Part shown: piece after piece, positions 26,280 through 35,176 of the stretch
Numbering within the stretch: the first letter of the stretch is position 1
How the letters are laid out: every line of letters starts with the position of its first letter
Program-made: the position numbers and the translations under genes
Notes under the pieces: generated by a model
What the model was told of the DNA's origin: nothing
Seen by the model: only the letters and a program-made list of their open reading frames with translations
The model's database searches: none
Assembly (NCBI GenBank): GCA_005223045.1
Contig: NJBM01000009.1
Span: 167,192-231,191, forward strand
Length of the DNA stretch: 64,000 nucleotides
DNA from: Planctomycetes bacterium B3_Pla
Lineage (GTDB): Bacteria > Planctomycetota > Phycisphaerae > Sedimentisphaerales > Anaerobacaceae
Direction: 5' to 3'

Positions 26280-29200
26280 TCAGGGCGATCCGTAGAAGAC
26301 ATAGTTGTCGTAGGTTCGCTTGTCTGCTCGTTTCTTTTGATGTTCGGCCAACTGGCCGTGATACTCGCAGTGAAAGAACCGGCTGTCAAACATGGGGCGG
26401 GGCATCCTGTCGGATTTGCCATCCAGAGCTGCCGTCAGGTGCAACAATGCCAGCGGTATCTCGTCGCCTGTTCTGGCGTACTCCCGCTGCGGTCGCGGGA
26501 ACAGGCCGGTTGTTGTTTGCAGCTTTAGCAGATTGTCCGCAACGACGCATGCCATTTTCAGCATTGAACGATTGCCTGTGGCCCGGTGTAATTCGAGCAG
26601 GGCATAGATCAGCCTCCAATCCGCGCTATCGGCCCGGAGATTGAAGGCCTGCTGCTCGCCGTTCGGCAGGCCAATATCGCCTATCCCCAAAGACCGGCCC
26701 ATTTGACGAGCCATTCTCCAGTGCACGTCATCCTCGGAGAGACGATAGGCCATCGCGTAGCTCCACAGCAGGTGTCCGTCAGGTTTGCGAGGCGCAAAAG
26801 ACTCAGGCACGTAGTATCCCTCTTTGGCCTCCTGCCATTTCAGGGGCGTGCAGTCGGTCATTAAGGCGACAAATCGTCCCGTGTCGGGATCCCAGCATCG
26901 GCGGGCGTATATTTTCAAATCATCGAGCGCCCAGGCGATGAATTCGCGTCCTGCATCCGCGTACTTTCCTCCGGCTTCGAGCAAAGTCTGGCCGGCCTGC
27001 ATCTGAGCTAACGGGATATGGTGATACCGGGACGTCTGGTGATATGAAGCTACAATCTTGGCCTCGTTGATCGAGGGGTGAACGTGGCCGAGAGCATCCT
27101 GTGCCCGGTCGTGCTTTCGATAGCTCAACTGCCCGCCGCACAGCCCGGTTTCAGGATGTTTTCCCTGCTGCCAGCGATAAACCAACCGGCGCGTCCATAT
27201 CAGGGCGCGGTTGTTCTTGTCGAGCGCCGCCAACATAGTTCCACTGTGCATCAAGGGCGGGGTCACATTGGCAAATGACAGGTTGCCGCCGTCAGTCGGG
27301 AAAGGCACCTCAATCGCATCGGCGAACTCGTGATTCCATTTGGGTTTTGCCGGCTTTTCCGTATTCGCGTGCCGGTTGTAGTCAAGACGGCTCCAATCGA
27401 GGATATGCGTGGCCCAAATTGCCCCCATCAATTTGCGTGTGGATTCGGGATCCACCTTCCACATGAAACTATAGTACGGCTGGTGCCCTTTCATCTCATG
27501 GGCGCCTGCGTACTGACCAACCGGGCGGTCCGTCTGCAGGTCCCAGGCCAGATGGCCGCCCCAGTATAGAAGGCCGTTGTCTGACTGGAGATGCTGCAGC
27601 ACGTGACCGGTAGCATCCGCCGCCGCCCGGCGATACTTAGAGTCTGCCGTCAAGGTGCTCAAGCCGTCGAGAATGCGAATCAGAGGTTGCTGACTGGCAA
27701 AATTGGACAACACCCAGGATTGCCCGTCTTTCTTCCATATAACCGGTTTGAGGCTCCCGGCGTGAAGGCCGTCTGCAAATAGCGGTGTATGGTTGTTGCC
27801 GTATGTGTCGCGTCCTTTTTCGATCACCACTTCGGCGAAGTCCTTAACAGCCTTGAGATACCTGCCGTCGTCAAGCTCTGCGCTGCGAGCCAAGTGAAGC
27901 ACCCAGTCTCTGGAGTCGGGCGGGGACCATTCGAAGCGGTCCTTCAGAGGCGTTTTTTTGTCGATAATCTTTTTCTCGCCTGTGCGCGGGTCTAACAGGC
28001 GGGCCATCCGCAGATCTACGACGTCACGGCCGAACTTGATGGTGACTTTTTCTGTCACGCCGCGCACGTACGCTACGTAGTGTTCGCCCTGTTCGGCCAG
28101 CAGCCAATACGTCGTCTCGGGCGGGCACAGCAAAGTGCGCTTCGGTCCTTGCGCCGGGCCGAGGCGAACCTGGCGGTCGGATGAGCGGGGAGTCGAGGAA
28201 CTGATCCAATCGTCGTGCGGCTGCAACTTCCACCACTCCAGGTCACGAAGGAAGCGCTGAGCCACGTGGTACTGATGTTCCCAGACGTCATTGCGCGGAT
28301 CGTCCACGTTAAAGGGCCCCTTGTCGCGATTTCCACCCATGTACGTCGTGCCGTATCCCGTCACGGGATAGCCGCCCGCCATGATAATGTCCCATGTCGC
28401 GTGCCGCATGGCGTCGGCGCTGAAGCTGTTGGGTTTGTCCACTACGCCGTCGAAGTTGGAATCACGTAGAAAGTAGCCGTACTCGGAATTTACAATCGGC
28501 CCCGGGTGTGGGCGGGCCTGCCCTGAGCTTGCCGAACGGGATTCCAGAATGCGCTCATGCAACATTCGGTAATTTTGCTGATAATCGCCAAAGCTCATCC
28601 ATGAAGCCTTATTGAATTCGCGCACGCTTCCGTGTTGGGTCATGGGGTGGATCCCAATCATGCGGTTGTGGACGTCGGCTTCGTGCAGAACATCGCCTAT
28701 TTCGATGAATTCCTCGCGTATGGCCTGCTCGGTGACATTTGGCCGTGTTCTGATTTCGGCGTGCCACTCGCCGGAGACGATGAAGTACACATCGTAAGCG
28801 CCGTATCTTGACGCAATATAGCGGGCGTACCGCTTCCTCGCCTCCAGGTGCGGGAATCGCCGCCAGGCATAAGGCTCTTTCCTGCGCTTGTCGCCCCATG
28901 CTAACACGAGACCTCCAATGATCCCTTTGTTGTTCAGGTATTGCAGCCGTAAGTCGATTTCCCGCCAATAGGCGGGATTCAGGGTTTCTTCGGCCATGCT
29001 CTCGAACGGATCGCCACCACGATTTCCCCAACCGGCCTCTTGCAGGAGCATGGAATGAATAACATTCACACCCTGGCCGGCGCGCTCGTGAATATAGTGG
29101 AACACAGCTTTGCGATTGAGCTTCTCGGAAACTTCGTCCTGATACAGGGCCCAGCCGGTGTCACCCCAGAACAGAAACGGCGTGCCATCCTGGCGGGAAA

Positions 29201-29612
29201 AATGATGTGCAAATCCCGGCATTGGCCGAATGCTTCCCTTTCGCTTCGACGGGACACTTGTGAATTCGCCGGTCTGTCCATCCAGGCCGTCATCGGCAGA
29301 ATGGACCTTAAACCGCCATTTGCCGGCAAGGTCGGGGCTGATGCGTATCTTCCAGGAATGCGCTCCGTCCCAGAACAATGCAAGGGTGCGTTTTGTCCCG
29401 TCCGGCCGCTGAATGACCGCCGACGCTTGCAGATCGGTGTACGGATTTTCGTATCTGTCCGCCGCCTGAAAGCTCGCCTCAAAGAACCCAAACCGCTCGA
29501 CGGTCTGACTTGCCAGCGAGGACGTGCTCAATACTATCAAGCATACGATAGTGGTCACAAAGCTTCTCACTTGGCATTTAGCAGGATGTTTTAGATGTTG
29601 GGTCGCGATCAT
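26280..29612 (-). CDS. Secreted two-module polysaccharide enzyme: DUF5060-DUF4038 hydrolase fused to an (alpha/alpha)-barrel lyase-like module
   Basis: 1110 residues. Signal peptide ~15-35 (FVTTIVCLIVLSTSSLASQ). Residues ~36-130 are DUF5060 (YENPYTDLQASAVIQRPDG; AGKWRFKVHSADDG); ~145-500 DUF4038 barrel (WGDTGWALYQDEVSEKLNR; acidic candidates in YFIVSGEWHAEI and PIVNSEYGYFLRD); ~505-585 C-terminal beta domain (EWSPPDSRDWVLHLAR). From ~590 a second catalytic-size module begins at DTYGNNHTPLFADGLHAGS, with helical repeats such as GLLYWGGHLAWDL, NEAKIVASYHQ and LPNGEQQAFNLRADSADW, resembling planctomycete pectate-lyase-type (alpha/alpha) enzymes. The first module resembles the enzyme at 4974-6605, which lacks the second. 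Probably degrades an acidic plant or algal polysaccharide (inference); lyase identity is tentative. Confidence 0.72.
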   Translation of the reverse strand: MIATQHLKHPAKCQVRSFVTTIVCLIVLSTSSLASQTVERFGFFEASFQAADRYENPYTDLQASAVIQRPDGTKRTLALFWDGAHSWKIRISPDLAGKWRFKVHSADDGLDGQTGEFTSVPSKRKGSIRPMPGFAHHFSRQDGTPFLFWGDTGWALYQDEVSEKLNRKAVFHYIHERAGQGVNVIHSMLLQEAGWGNRGGDPFESMAEETLNPAYWREIDLRLQYLNNKGIIGGLVLAWGDKRRKEPYAWRRFPHLEARKRYARYIASRYGAYDVYFIVSGEWHAEIRTRPNVTEQAIREEFIEIGDVLHEADVHNRMIGIHPMTQHGSVREFNKASWMSFGDYQQNYRMLHERILESRSASSGQARPHPGPIVNSEYGYFLRDSNFDGVVDKPNSFSADAMRHATWDIIMAGGYPVTGYGTTYMGGNRDKGPFNVDDPRNDVWEHQYHVAQRFLRDLEWWKLQPHDDWISSSTPRSSDRQVRLGPAQGPKRTLLCPPETTYWLLAEQGEHYVAYVRGVTEKVTIKFGRDVVDLRMARLLDPRTGEKKIIDKKTPLKDRFEWSPPDSRDWVLHLARSAELDDGRYLKAVKDFAEVVIEKGRDTYGNNHTPLFADGLHAGSLKPVIWKKDGQSWVLSNFASQQPLIRILDGLSTLTADSKYRRAAADATGHVLQHLQSDNGLLYWGGHLAWDLQTDRPVGQYAGAHEMKGHQPYYSFMWKVDPESTRKLMGAIWATHILDWSRLDYNRHANTEKPAKPKWNHEFADAIEVPFPTDGGNLSFANVTPPLMHSGTMLAALDKNNRALIWTRRLVYRWQQGKHPETGLCGGQLSYRKHDRAQDALGHVHPSINEAKIVASYHQTSRYHHIPLAQMQAGQTLLEAGGKYADAGREFIAWALDDLKIYARRCWDPDTGRFVALMTDCTPLKWQEAKEGYYVPESFAPRKPDGHLLWSYAMAYRLSEDDVHWRMARQMGRSLGIGDIGLPNGEQQAFNLRADSADWRLIYALLELHRATGNRSMLKMACVVADNLLKLQTTTGLFPRPQREYARTGDEIPLALLHLTAALDGKSDRMPRPMFDSRFFHCEYHGQLAEHQKKRADKRTYDNYVFYGSP

Positions 29613-29636
29613 GTCGATGTCCTAACAAAAGTCACG

Positions 29637-29702
29637 TAGGGTGCGATGAATCGCACCAGTATGATGCCCTCTCAGAATTGGTGCGATTCATCGCACCCTA
29701 CT
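29637..29702. repeat. Paired REP-like palindromes in inverted orientation
   Basis: The arms at 29637-29658 and 29681-29702 are perfect inverted copies of a 22-bp unit (GTAG + GGTGCGATGA + ATCGCACC), separated by 22 bp. Each arm is itself a palindrome. It lies between the start of the large hydrolase gene and the end of the GntP gene. Layout is typical of REP doublets (BIMEs). Confidence 0.8.
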
Positions 29703-29729
29703 ACTACTACTTTTCGCAACCTCGTTGAA

Positions 29730-31103
29730 CTACGCTAAAGGCAGAACAACTGCCAGTACCAGTGAAACCACTACCGTCGCCACGCCCATGAGGGCCAGCA
29801 GCAGGGTCCAGGATTTGAGACCTTCGGCTTCGCTAAGCCCCGTCATCTTGACGAAGATCCAGAAGCCGCTGTCGTTCATCCACGAGCAGATCATAGAGCC
29901 TCCTCCTATAGCCGTAGCCAGGTAGGCGGGGTGGTAACCCAATGACTTCATAGATGGGACCATAGCCGCGACCATGGACGAAGCGGTGATCATCGCGACG
30001 GTACCCGAACCCTGAGCGATTTTCATGATCGAGGCTATTAGAGCACCGAGCATCAACAACGCAATACCGCCGCTGTCGCCGGGAATAAGATTGGCGATTG
30101 CCGAACCGACATCTGCGGCCTCAAGCATCGCGCCAAAAGCGCCGCCGGCGGCTGTGATCAGAATAACAATGCCGCCGCTCATCAGAGAGACTTCAACGAC
30201 TTTGCTCAATTGGGCCAATGTTAGTTGGCGTTTGGATTTCAGCATCCACATCGCAATCGCCGCCGCCAGCAGCATCGCGAGATTGACGTTACCGAGCACG
30301 GCTACGACGTCGGCGAATTGACGAAGAAAAGATCCCTCGGCGGCGGTCCTGGCGAAGACATCGACGATTGTATTTGCCGAGATCAGGGCGACCGGCAATA
30401 GGATGGGAAGCAGTGAGATAGACAGGGCGGGCAGCTCGCTGTCGTCGAATGGCTCAGGCTCGGCTTCACCTGTGCCGATCGGACGCAACGGGATGTTCAT
30501 GCGCCTGTCGAACCAGCCGGCAAGCAGTATTCCCACGAAAGCCGCCGGCAGGGCGACAAGGGCGCCCGCGATAATCATCACCCCGATATCGATGTCGAGG
30601 TTCGCCGCCATGAACAGCGGTCCGGGTGTGGGCGGAACCAGCGAATGGGTGATAACGCCGCCGGCGGCAATGGCCAGCGCGTATTTTAGATAGTGCTTTC
30701 CCGTGCGGCGAGTCATGGACCTTGCCAGCGGCACGAGAAGATAAAAGACCGTGTCGAAGAATACGGGAACCGACAGTACATAGCCGCTGGCCATCAGGGC
30801 GGTGGCGCTGCGTTTTTCGCCGAGCAGCGAGAGGAAGGCCCGAACGATACGGTCGGCTGCGCCGCTGTCCATCATGCACTTGCCTATCACGACGGCAAGC
30901 GCAATAACGATGCCGATTTTGCCTGCTGTTTTGCCGAATTCGGCCGCAACGCTGCTCACTTTCTCGGTCAGAGGGACCGCCGGAGCGAGCATACTTACAA
31001 TCAGTGCCGCGCTGATCAGGGCGATAAAGGCGTTGATTCGCAAAATCACGATCATGCCAATGACAGTGGCAATCCCGATCCCAAGAATCAATAATGGAGG
31101 CAT
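29730..31103 (-). CDS. GntP-family gluconate/organic-acid:H+ symporter
   Basis: 457 residues, 12-14 hydrophobic segments, the standard GntP length. Recognisable features are the N-terminal LILGIGIATVIGMIVILRI, the helical hairpin HSLVPPTPGPLFMAANLDID (the Pro-rich HxxxPPxPGP signature of GntP permeases) and GGSMICSWMNDSGFWIFVKM near the C-terminus. The ATG at 31103 is preceded by AAGGGA; the frame extends upstream to 31181 without similarity. It is likely to import gluconate, or an oligosaccharide-derived sugar acid, consistent with the carbohydrate enzymes on both sides (inference). Confidence 0.9.
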   Translation of the reverse strand: MPPLLILGIGIATVIGMIVILRINAFIALISAALIVSMLAPAVPLTEKVSSVAAEFGKTAGKIGIVIALAVVIGKCMMDSGAADRIVRAFLSLLGEKRSATALMASGYVLSVPVFFDTVFYLLVPLARSMTRRTGKHYLKYALAIAAGGVITHSLVPPTPGPLFMAANLDIDIGVMIIAGALVALPAAFVGILLAGWFDRRMNIPLRPIGTGEAEPEPFDDSELPALSISLLPILLPVALISANTIVDVFARTAAEGSFLRQFADVVAVLGNVNLAMLLAAAIAMWMLKSKRQLTLAQLSKVVEVSLMSGGIVILITAAGGAFGAMLEAADVGSAIANLIPGDSGGIALLMLGALIASIMKIAQGSGTVAMITASSMVAAMVPSMKSLGYHPAYLATAIGGGSMICSWMNDSGFWIFVKMTGLSEAEGLKSWTLLLALMGVATVVVSLVLAVVLPLA

Positions 31104-31253
31104 ACGATATTCCCTTTCAATTGCATGGATATTATGCACACTGTATAGAATTATGTGGTAGTGTACCAACAATTTATCCAAGAGCCTCCATCAAAATGAA
31201 CGCAATCATCATTTGTGATGTTGTTATGGCGGTTTTGAAGTCTTTTTGTTAGA

Positions 31254-31318
31254 GTCTCTAAATGGATGTCAGGATTCGTACTCGACAACCGTTATACTTT
31301 CAAGATGACAATCTCAGA
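31254..31318 (+). promoter_or_regulatory. Leader repeat copy A (promoter-like sequence plus mini-ORF start)
   Basis: About 62 bp, nearly identical (roughly six mismatches) to the sequence at 43012-43077. Shared stretches include GATGTCAGGATTCGTA, CAACCGTTATA, TTTCAAGATG and CAATCTCAGA. CAACCGTTATA resembles a -10 region. The end of the repeat encodes the start of a ten-residue mini-ORF. Confidence 0.65.
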
Positions 31319-31337
31319 TTTAGGAGAAAGACAATGA
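31305..31337 (+). CDS. Ten-residue leader ORF overlapping the DUF1080 gene start
   Basis: ATG at 31305 encodes MTISDLGERQ and stops with TGA at 31335-31337, which overlaps the ATG of the following gene as ATGA. The first codons lie inside the leader repeat shared with 43012-43077, where the corresponding ORF begins MAISEQDILRMLMKSRDR, like the N-terminus of planctomycete ECF sigma factors. The mini-ORF may be translated and couple to the DUF1080 gene, or may be a relic of a sigma gene. The AGGAGA inside it serves as ribosome-binding site of the DUF1080 gene. Confidence 0.4.
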   Translation: MTISDLGERQ

Positions 31338-32482
31338 AACACTCGAGAAAGAAACTTGTTCTGGCATTTGTTGCAGCCGTGATGATGGGAATGCCCTGCA
31401 TGGCTCAGGACGTCGAACCACCTTTTACGTGGGAAGGCAAAGGTAGTGGATCGTTCATCAGCGAAGAAGGGACTGAAGATATCAATTTCCAATTCGAGCT
31501 ATCCATCGACGAACAAGGGATGTTTAAGGGACAAACAAGTAATGAGGACGGAACCTCCAAAATCAAGCACGTCTTTTATACCGAACCAAAGCAATATGAT
31601 TTCCCCGGCTTCTTCTCAAGAAAGCTCATCATTGTTCTGCTGATTAACGAATATGGCAACAATCCCATGTTAAGCGTTTTGAATGGACGTGTCCTGGTTG
31701 ACAGATTTCTCTATGGCGAAATAATGCTCACCAGGTATGAAGAAGGCAGTGACACAGCGAGAGCACTTGGCGTCGGCAATCCCGAAGCGACGTTGATGGA
31801 AGGCGATGAACTGCCAGATGGTCTAAAATCGGCCCTAAAGAAATGCCTCCCCTTTGGCATGGTGAAAATCGAAGGCGATTACAGGACTGTGGCAGACAGT
31901 GGGTCGAAAGACGGCGATGCCATCGCCCTGTTCAACGGCAGAGATCTCGAAGGCTGGCATATCTGGCTGGAGGATGCAAATGTCGATCCTGAGGATGTGT
32001 GGAAGGTCCGGGACGGCGAGATTTGGTGTACGGGAAATCCCACAGGTTTTTTGCGTACGAAGGAAGAATACAGCAATTACAAACTCGTCCTCGAATGGCG
32101 ATGGCCTGAAAAGCCCGGCAACAGCGGAGTCCTGCTGCATATGGGCGGCGAAGAAAAAGTCTGGCCCCCGTGCATGGAAGCGCAGCTCATGCACAAACGC
32201 GCCGGCGATTTGATTGGAATGGGCTACACTTTCAACGAAAACAAGGCGAAAAAAGGCGGATTCATCAGCTTTACGCCGCACATGAGCGATCCCAGTGAGA
32301 AAGAACTCGGCGACTGGAACAAGTATGAGATCACCTGCAAAGGCGGCACTATAGAGGCAACCATCAACGGCCGGCTCCAGAACAAGGCGACCGGCGTAAA
32401 CATTGACAAGGGATACATCGGTCTGCAGAGTGAAGGTGTCCCCATTGTGTTCAGGAACATAAAGCTGACGCCTCTTAATTGA
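31334..32482 (+). CDS. Exported DUF1080 (3-keto-disaccharide hydrolase-like) protein
   Basis: 382 residues. Signal peptide at ~1-26 (LVLAFVAAVMMGMPCMAQ). Residues ~30-170 are a lipocalin-like beta segment of unknown family. Residues ~185-380 form the DUF1080 beta-jelly-roll: IALFNGRDLEGWHIWL, EDVWKVRDGEIWCTG, FLRTKEEYSNYKLVLEW, GNSGVLLHMG, PPCMEAQLM and GYIGLQSEGVPIVFRNI. DUF1080 members include 3-keto-glucoside hydrolases that act after oxidation by Gfo/Idh/MocA enzymes (established for some members), and such an oxidoreductase gene follows 37 bp downstream. ATG at 31334 is chosen for its TAGGAGA site and signal peptide. Confidence 0.85.
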   Translation: MKHSRKKLVLAFVAAVMMGMPCMAQDVEPPFTWEGKGSGSFISEEGTEDINFQFELSIDEQGMFKGQTSNEDGTSKIKHVFYTEPKQYDFPGFFSRKLIIVLLINEYGNNPMLSVLNGRVLVDRFLYGEIMLTRYEEGSDTARALGVGNPEATLMEGDELPDGLKSALKKCLPFGMVKIEGDYRTVADSGSKDGDAIALFNGRDLEGWHIWLEDANVDPEDVWKVRDGEIWCTGNPTGFLRTKEEYSNYKLVLEWRWPEKPGNSGVLLHMGGEEKVWPPCMEAQLMHKRAGDLIGMGYTFNENKAKKGGFISFTPHMSDPSEKELGDWNKYEITCKGGTIEATINGRLQNKATGVNIDKGYIGLQSEGVPIVFRNIKLTPLN

Positions 32483-32519
32483 ACACAGTACAGGTCGCAC
32501 CTAAGAAAATTCAAATATC

Positions 32520-33848
32520 ATGAAAAATGAGACAAACTGCAAATCAAGAATTACACGACGCCGGTTTATCGGCGCTGCAGCGTCGGTGACTGCGTTTACG
32601 ATTGTTCCGCGGCACGTGCTGGGCGGCCCCGGCAAGACTCCGCCGAGTGAAAAGCTCAATATCGCCTGTATCGGTGTTGGCGGCAAAGGTTTCGATGACG
32701 TCAGGAACGTCATGAGCGAGAACATTGTCGCGATTTGCGATGTTGACACTAAACACGCGGCCGAGGCATTCAACATGTTCTCCAAGGCAAAGAAATACAG
32801 CGATTACCGCAGTATGCTCGACAAGGAAGCCAAGAACATCGATGCGATTGTGGTTGCCACGCCCGATCATGTACATATTCCCGCCTGTGTGATGGCGATG
32901 AGGATGGGCAAGCACGTCTATTGTGAGAAGCCGCTGGGCCAGAATATCACTGAGATACGGCTGGCTACCAGAGTAGCAAAAGAAACCGGCGTAGTTACTC
33001 AGATGGGAAACAGCGCGCATACCGGCTACAACTATCGCAGCGTAGCAAAGATGATTAAAGACGGCGTCATAGGCGAGGTTAGGGAAGTCCACTGCTGGTG
33101 CGATAAGGCATGGCCCCCCGGTGACCGTCCGAAGTATAATCCTCCCGTACCGAAGCATCTGAAGTGGGACCTCTGGCTTGGCCCGGCTCCGGTTCGACCT
33201 TATCACCCCACGTACCACCCGGACGGCTGGCGCAGTTGGTGGGATTTTGGCAACGGTCGGCTCGGTGATATGGGCTGCCACATGATCGACCTTCCGTTTA
33301 TGGCGCTTGATCTCAGATACCCGCTTACGGTGGAGGCACAAAGCGCTAAATCCGCCCACGCCGAAAGCGCGCCAGGCTGGCTGATAAGCGAATGGACCTT
33401 CGGCGCCAGAGGCGAGTTGCCGCCAGTTCATCTGACATGGTATGACGGCAACGCCGGCAAACGTCCGGCGTTGCAGAAAGAGCACAACATGCCCGACTGG
33501 CCCGAGGCGACGCTCTTTGTCGGTTCCAAGGGGATGCTGATAGCCGACTATGGCCGATTCAAGCTGTTCCCGGAATACAGGTTTGAGGGCGTAAGGCGTC
33601 CCCAGGTACCACGCAAGCCTTCCCATACCGATGATTGGCTGCAAGCTTGCAAGACCAATGAACCACTCAGGCCCGGCACCAACTTCAGCTATTCAGGCCC
33701 GCTCACAGAGACAGTCCTGCTGGGTATAGCTGCGTATCGTGTGGGCGAAAAACTTTCCTGGGATGCGAAAAACCTCAAGATCACTAACAATCCCCAAGCG
33801 GAGCGCTTCATCAGGCGTGATAAATACCGCAAAGGCTGGACCCTTTAG
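32520..33848 (+). CDS. Tat-exported Gfo/Idh/MocA family oxidoreductase
   Basis: 442 residues. The N-terminus carries a Tat signal (SRITRRRFIGAAASVTAFTI). The Rossmann domain follows with NIACIGVGGKGFDDVRN for NAD(P) binding and the family motif GKHVYCEKPLGQNITE that provides the catalytic Lys. The C-terminal beta-sheet domain contains WWDFGNGRLGDMGCHMIDLP and SWDAKNLKITN, characteristic of the planctomycete exported subfamily. Probably oxidises a sugar outside the cytoplasmic membrane at C3 to give a substrate for the DUF1080 hydrolases on each side (inference). It lies in a tight co-directional series: 37 bp after DUF1080, 14 bp before the propeller gene. Confidence 0.92.
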   Translation: MKNETNCKSRITRRRFIGAAASVTAFTIVPRHVLGGPGKTPPSEKLNIACIGVGGKGFDDVRNVMSENIVAICDVDTKHAAEAFNMFSKAKKYSDYRSMLDKEAKNIDAIVVATPDHVHIPACVMAMRMGKHVYCEKPLGQNITEIRLATRVAKETGVVTQMGNSAHTGYNYRSVAKMIKDGVIGEVREVHCWCDKAWPPGDRPKYNPPVPKHLKWDLWLGPAPVRPYHPTYHPDGWRSWWDFGNGRLGDMGCHMIDLPFMALDLRYPLTVEAQSAKSAHAESAPGWLISEWTFGARGELPPVHLTWYDGNAGKRPALQKEHNMPDWPEATLFVGSKGMLIADYGRFKLFPEYRFEGVRRPQVPRKPSHTDDWLQACKTNEPLRPGTNFSYSGPLTETVLLGIAAYRVGEKLSWDAKNLKITNNPQAERFIRRDKYRKGWTL

Positions 33849-33862
33849 TAAGGAATTCGAAT

Positions 33863-35161
33863 ATGGAGTTAAATACAGTGAGCAACAAAACACAAGCAAT
33901 GCTATTATTGTTATTGGCCGCGGCGATGATGCTGTTGTCCGTCCAGATCGTTAGAGCGAGCGACAATGGGAATTGGCCGGATTGGCGCGGCCCGACCGGC
34001 GATGGTCGAAGCGATGCGACCGGTCTGCCCCTGAACTGGTCGGAAACTAAAAACATCGTGTGGAAGACGCCCATACATGATCTGGGCTACTCAACGCCTG
34101 TGGTGTGGGGGGATCAAATCTGGCTCACCACGGCTACGAAGAAGGGTAAGACTCTCTACGCAGTCTGCATTGATCTGAATAGCGGCCGAATCATCCACGA
34201 CGTCGAAGTGTTTCATCCTGAGAAGCCTCAGCGAATTCACCGAAATAATTCATACGCGACGCCTTCTGCGGTGGTGGAGGAGGGATTTGTGTACGTACAT
34301 TACGGCACGCATGGAACGGCGGCCATCGATTCGCAAACGGGTGAGGTTCTCTGGGGCAGGACCGATTTGAACTGCGAACATATGCAGGGACCGGTCTCTT
34401 CGCCGATTCTGTACGAAGATCTGCTCATCTTTCCTCTCGAGGGCGTCGACGTTCAGTTCGTTGTAGCCCTGAATAAAAAGACGGGCGAGACCGTCTGGCG
34501 ATATGACCGTCCCCGGGAGCTTTACGAGGGTATTGAGCCGCTGTATCTTCTTAAGTCATATCACACACCGGTTATCGTGGAGGTCAACGGCGCACCCCAA
34601 TTGATAAACAACGGCGCCATGCTGGTCACAGGCCATGAGCCTCGAACCGGTAAGGAGCTGTGGCGCGTCCGCTACCGTGACGACAATCCCATTTCCCGCA
34701 TTATCAGTGGCCGCGGGCTCCTCTTCATCAATGCCGGCGGCAATCCCGGGGCATCCCACTTGCTGGCCGTACGTCAAGGCGCCGTCGGTGATGTGACCGA
34801 CACGCACGTTGTATGGACGATGACCAAGAACGCACCTCACGAGAGTTCCCCCATGCTGGTCGGCGATCTGCTCTATTTAATGAGCGACAAGGGGGTGCTG
34901 ACCTGCAAGCAGGCGACCACGGGCAAGACCCTATGGACGGAGCGGCTCGAGGGTGATCACGGCGCTTCCCTGTTATATGCGGATGGCCGCATTTACATGT
35001 CCAACAAAGAAGGCAAAACGACTGTCATCGAACCGGGGCCTACCTTCCATGTTCTGGCCGTCAACCAACTTGACGGTTTCCTTGGTGCCTCTCCGGCCGT
35101 AGCGGGCAAGTCGCTGCTGCTTCGTACCAAGACGCACCTGTATCGCGTGGAAAACCAATAG
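33863..35161 (+). CDS. Exported PQQ-binding-like beta-propeller repeat protein
   Basis: 432 residues with a cleavable signal (AMLLLLLAAAMMLLSVQIVRA). The mature part is made of WD/PQQ-like blades: NWPDWRGPTGDG at the start, GYSTPVVWGDQIWLTT, VYVHYGTHGTAAIDSQTGEV, VVALNKKTGETVWRYD, LVTGHEPRTGKELWRVRY and YLMSDKGVLTCKQATTGKTL. The eight-bladed fold of quinoprotein dehydrogenases is suggested, but no cofactor-binding or haem motif is visible, so it may be a binding or scaffold protein. Such genes frequently accompany DUF1080 and Gfo/Idh/MocA genes in planctomycetes, supporting a shared extracytoplasmic sugar pathway. Confidence 0.88.
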   Translation: MELNTVSNKTQAMLLLLLAAAMMLLSVQIVRASDNGNWPDWRGPTGDGRSDATGLPLNWSETKNIVWKTPIHDLGYSTPVVWGDQIWLTTATKKGKTLYAVCIDLNSGRIIHDVEVFHPEKPQRIHRNNSYATPSAVVEEGFVYVHYGTHGTAAIDSQTGEVLWGRTDLNCEHMQGPVSSPILYEDLLIFPLEGVDVQFVVALNKKTGETVWRYDRPRELYEGIEPLYLLKSYHTPVIVEVNGAPQLINNGAMLVTGHEPRTGKELWRVRYRDDNPISRIISGRGLLFINAGGNPGASHLLAVRQGAVGDVTDTHVVWTMTKNAPHESSPMLVGDLLYLMSDKGVLTCKQATTGKTLWTERLEGDHGASLLYADGRIYMSNKEGKTTVIEPGPTFHVLAVNQLDGFLGASPAVAGKSLLLRTKTHLYRVENQ

Positions 35162-35176
35162 AGAGAGATCGGAATC

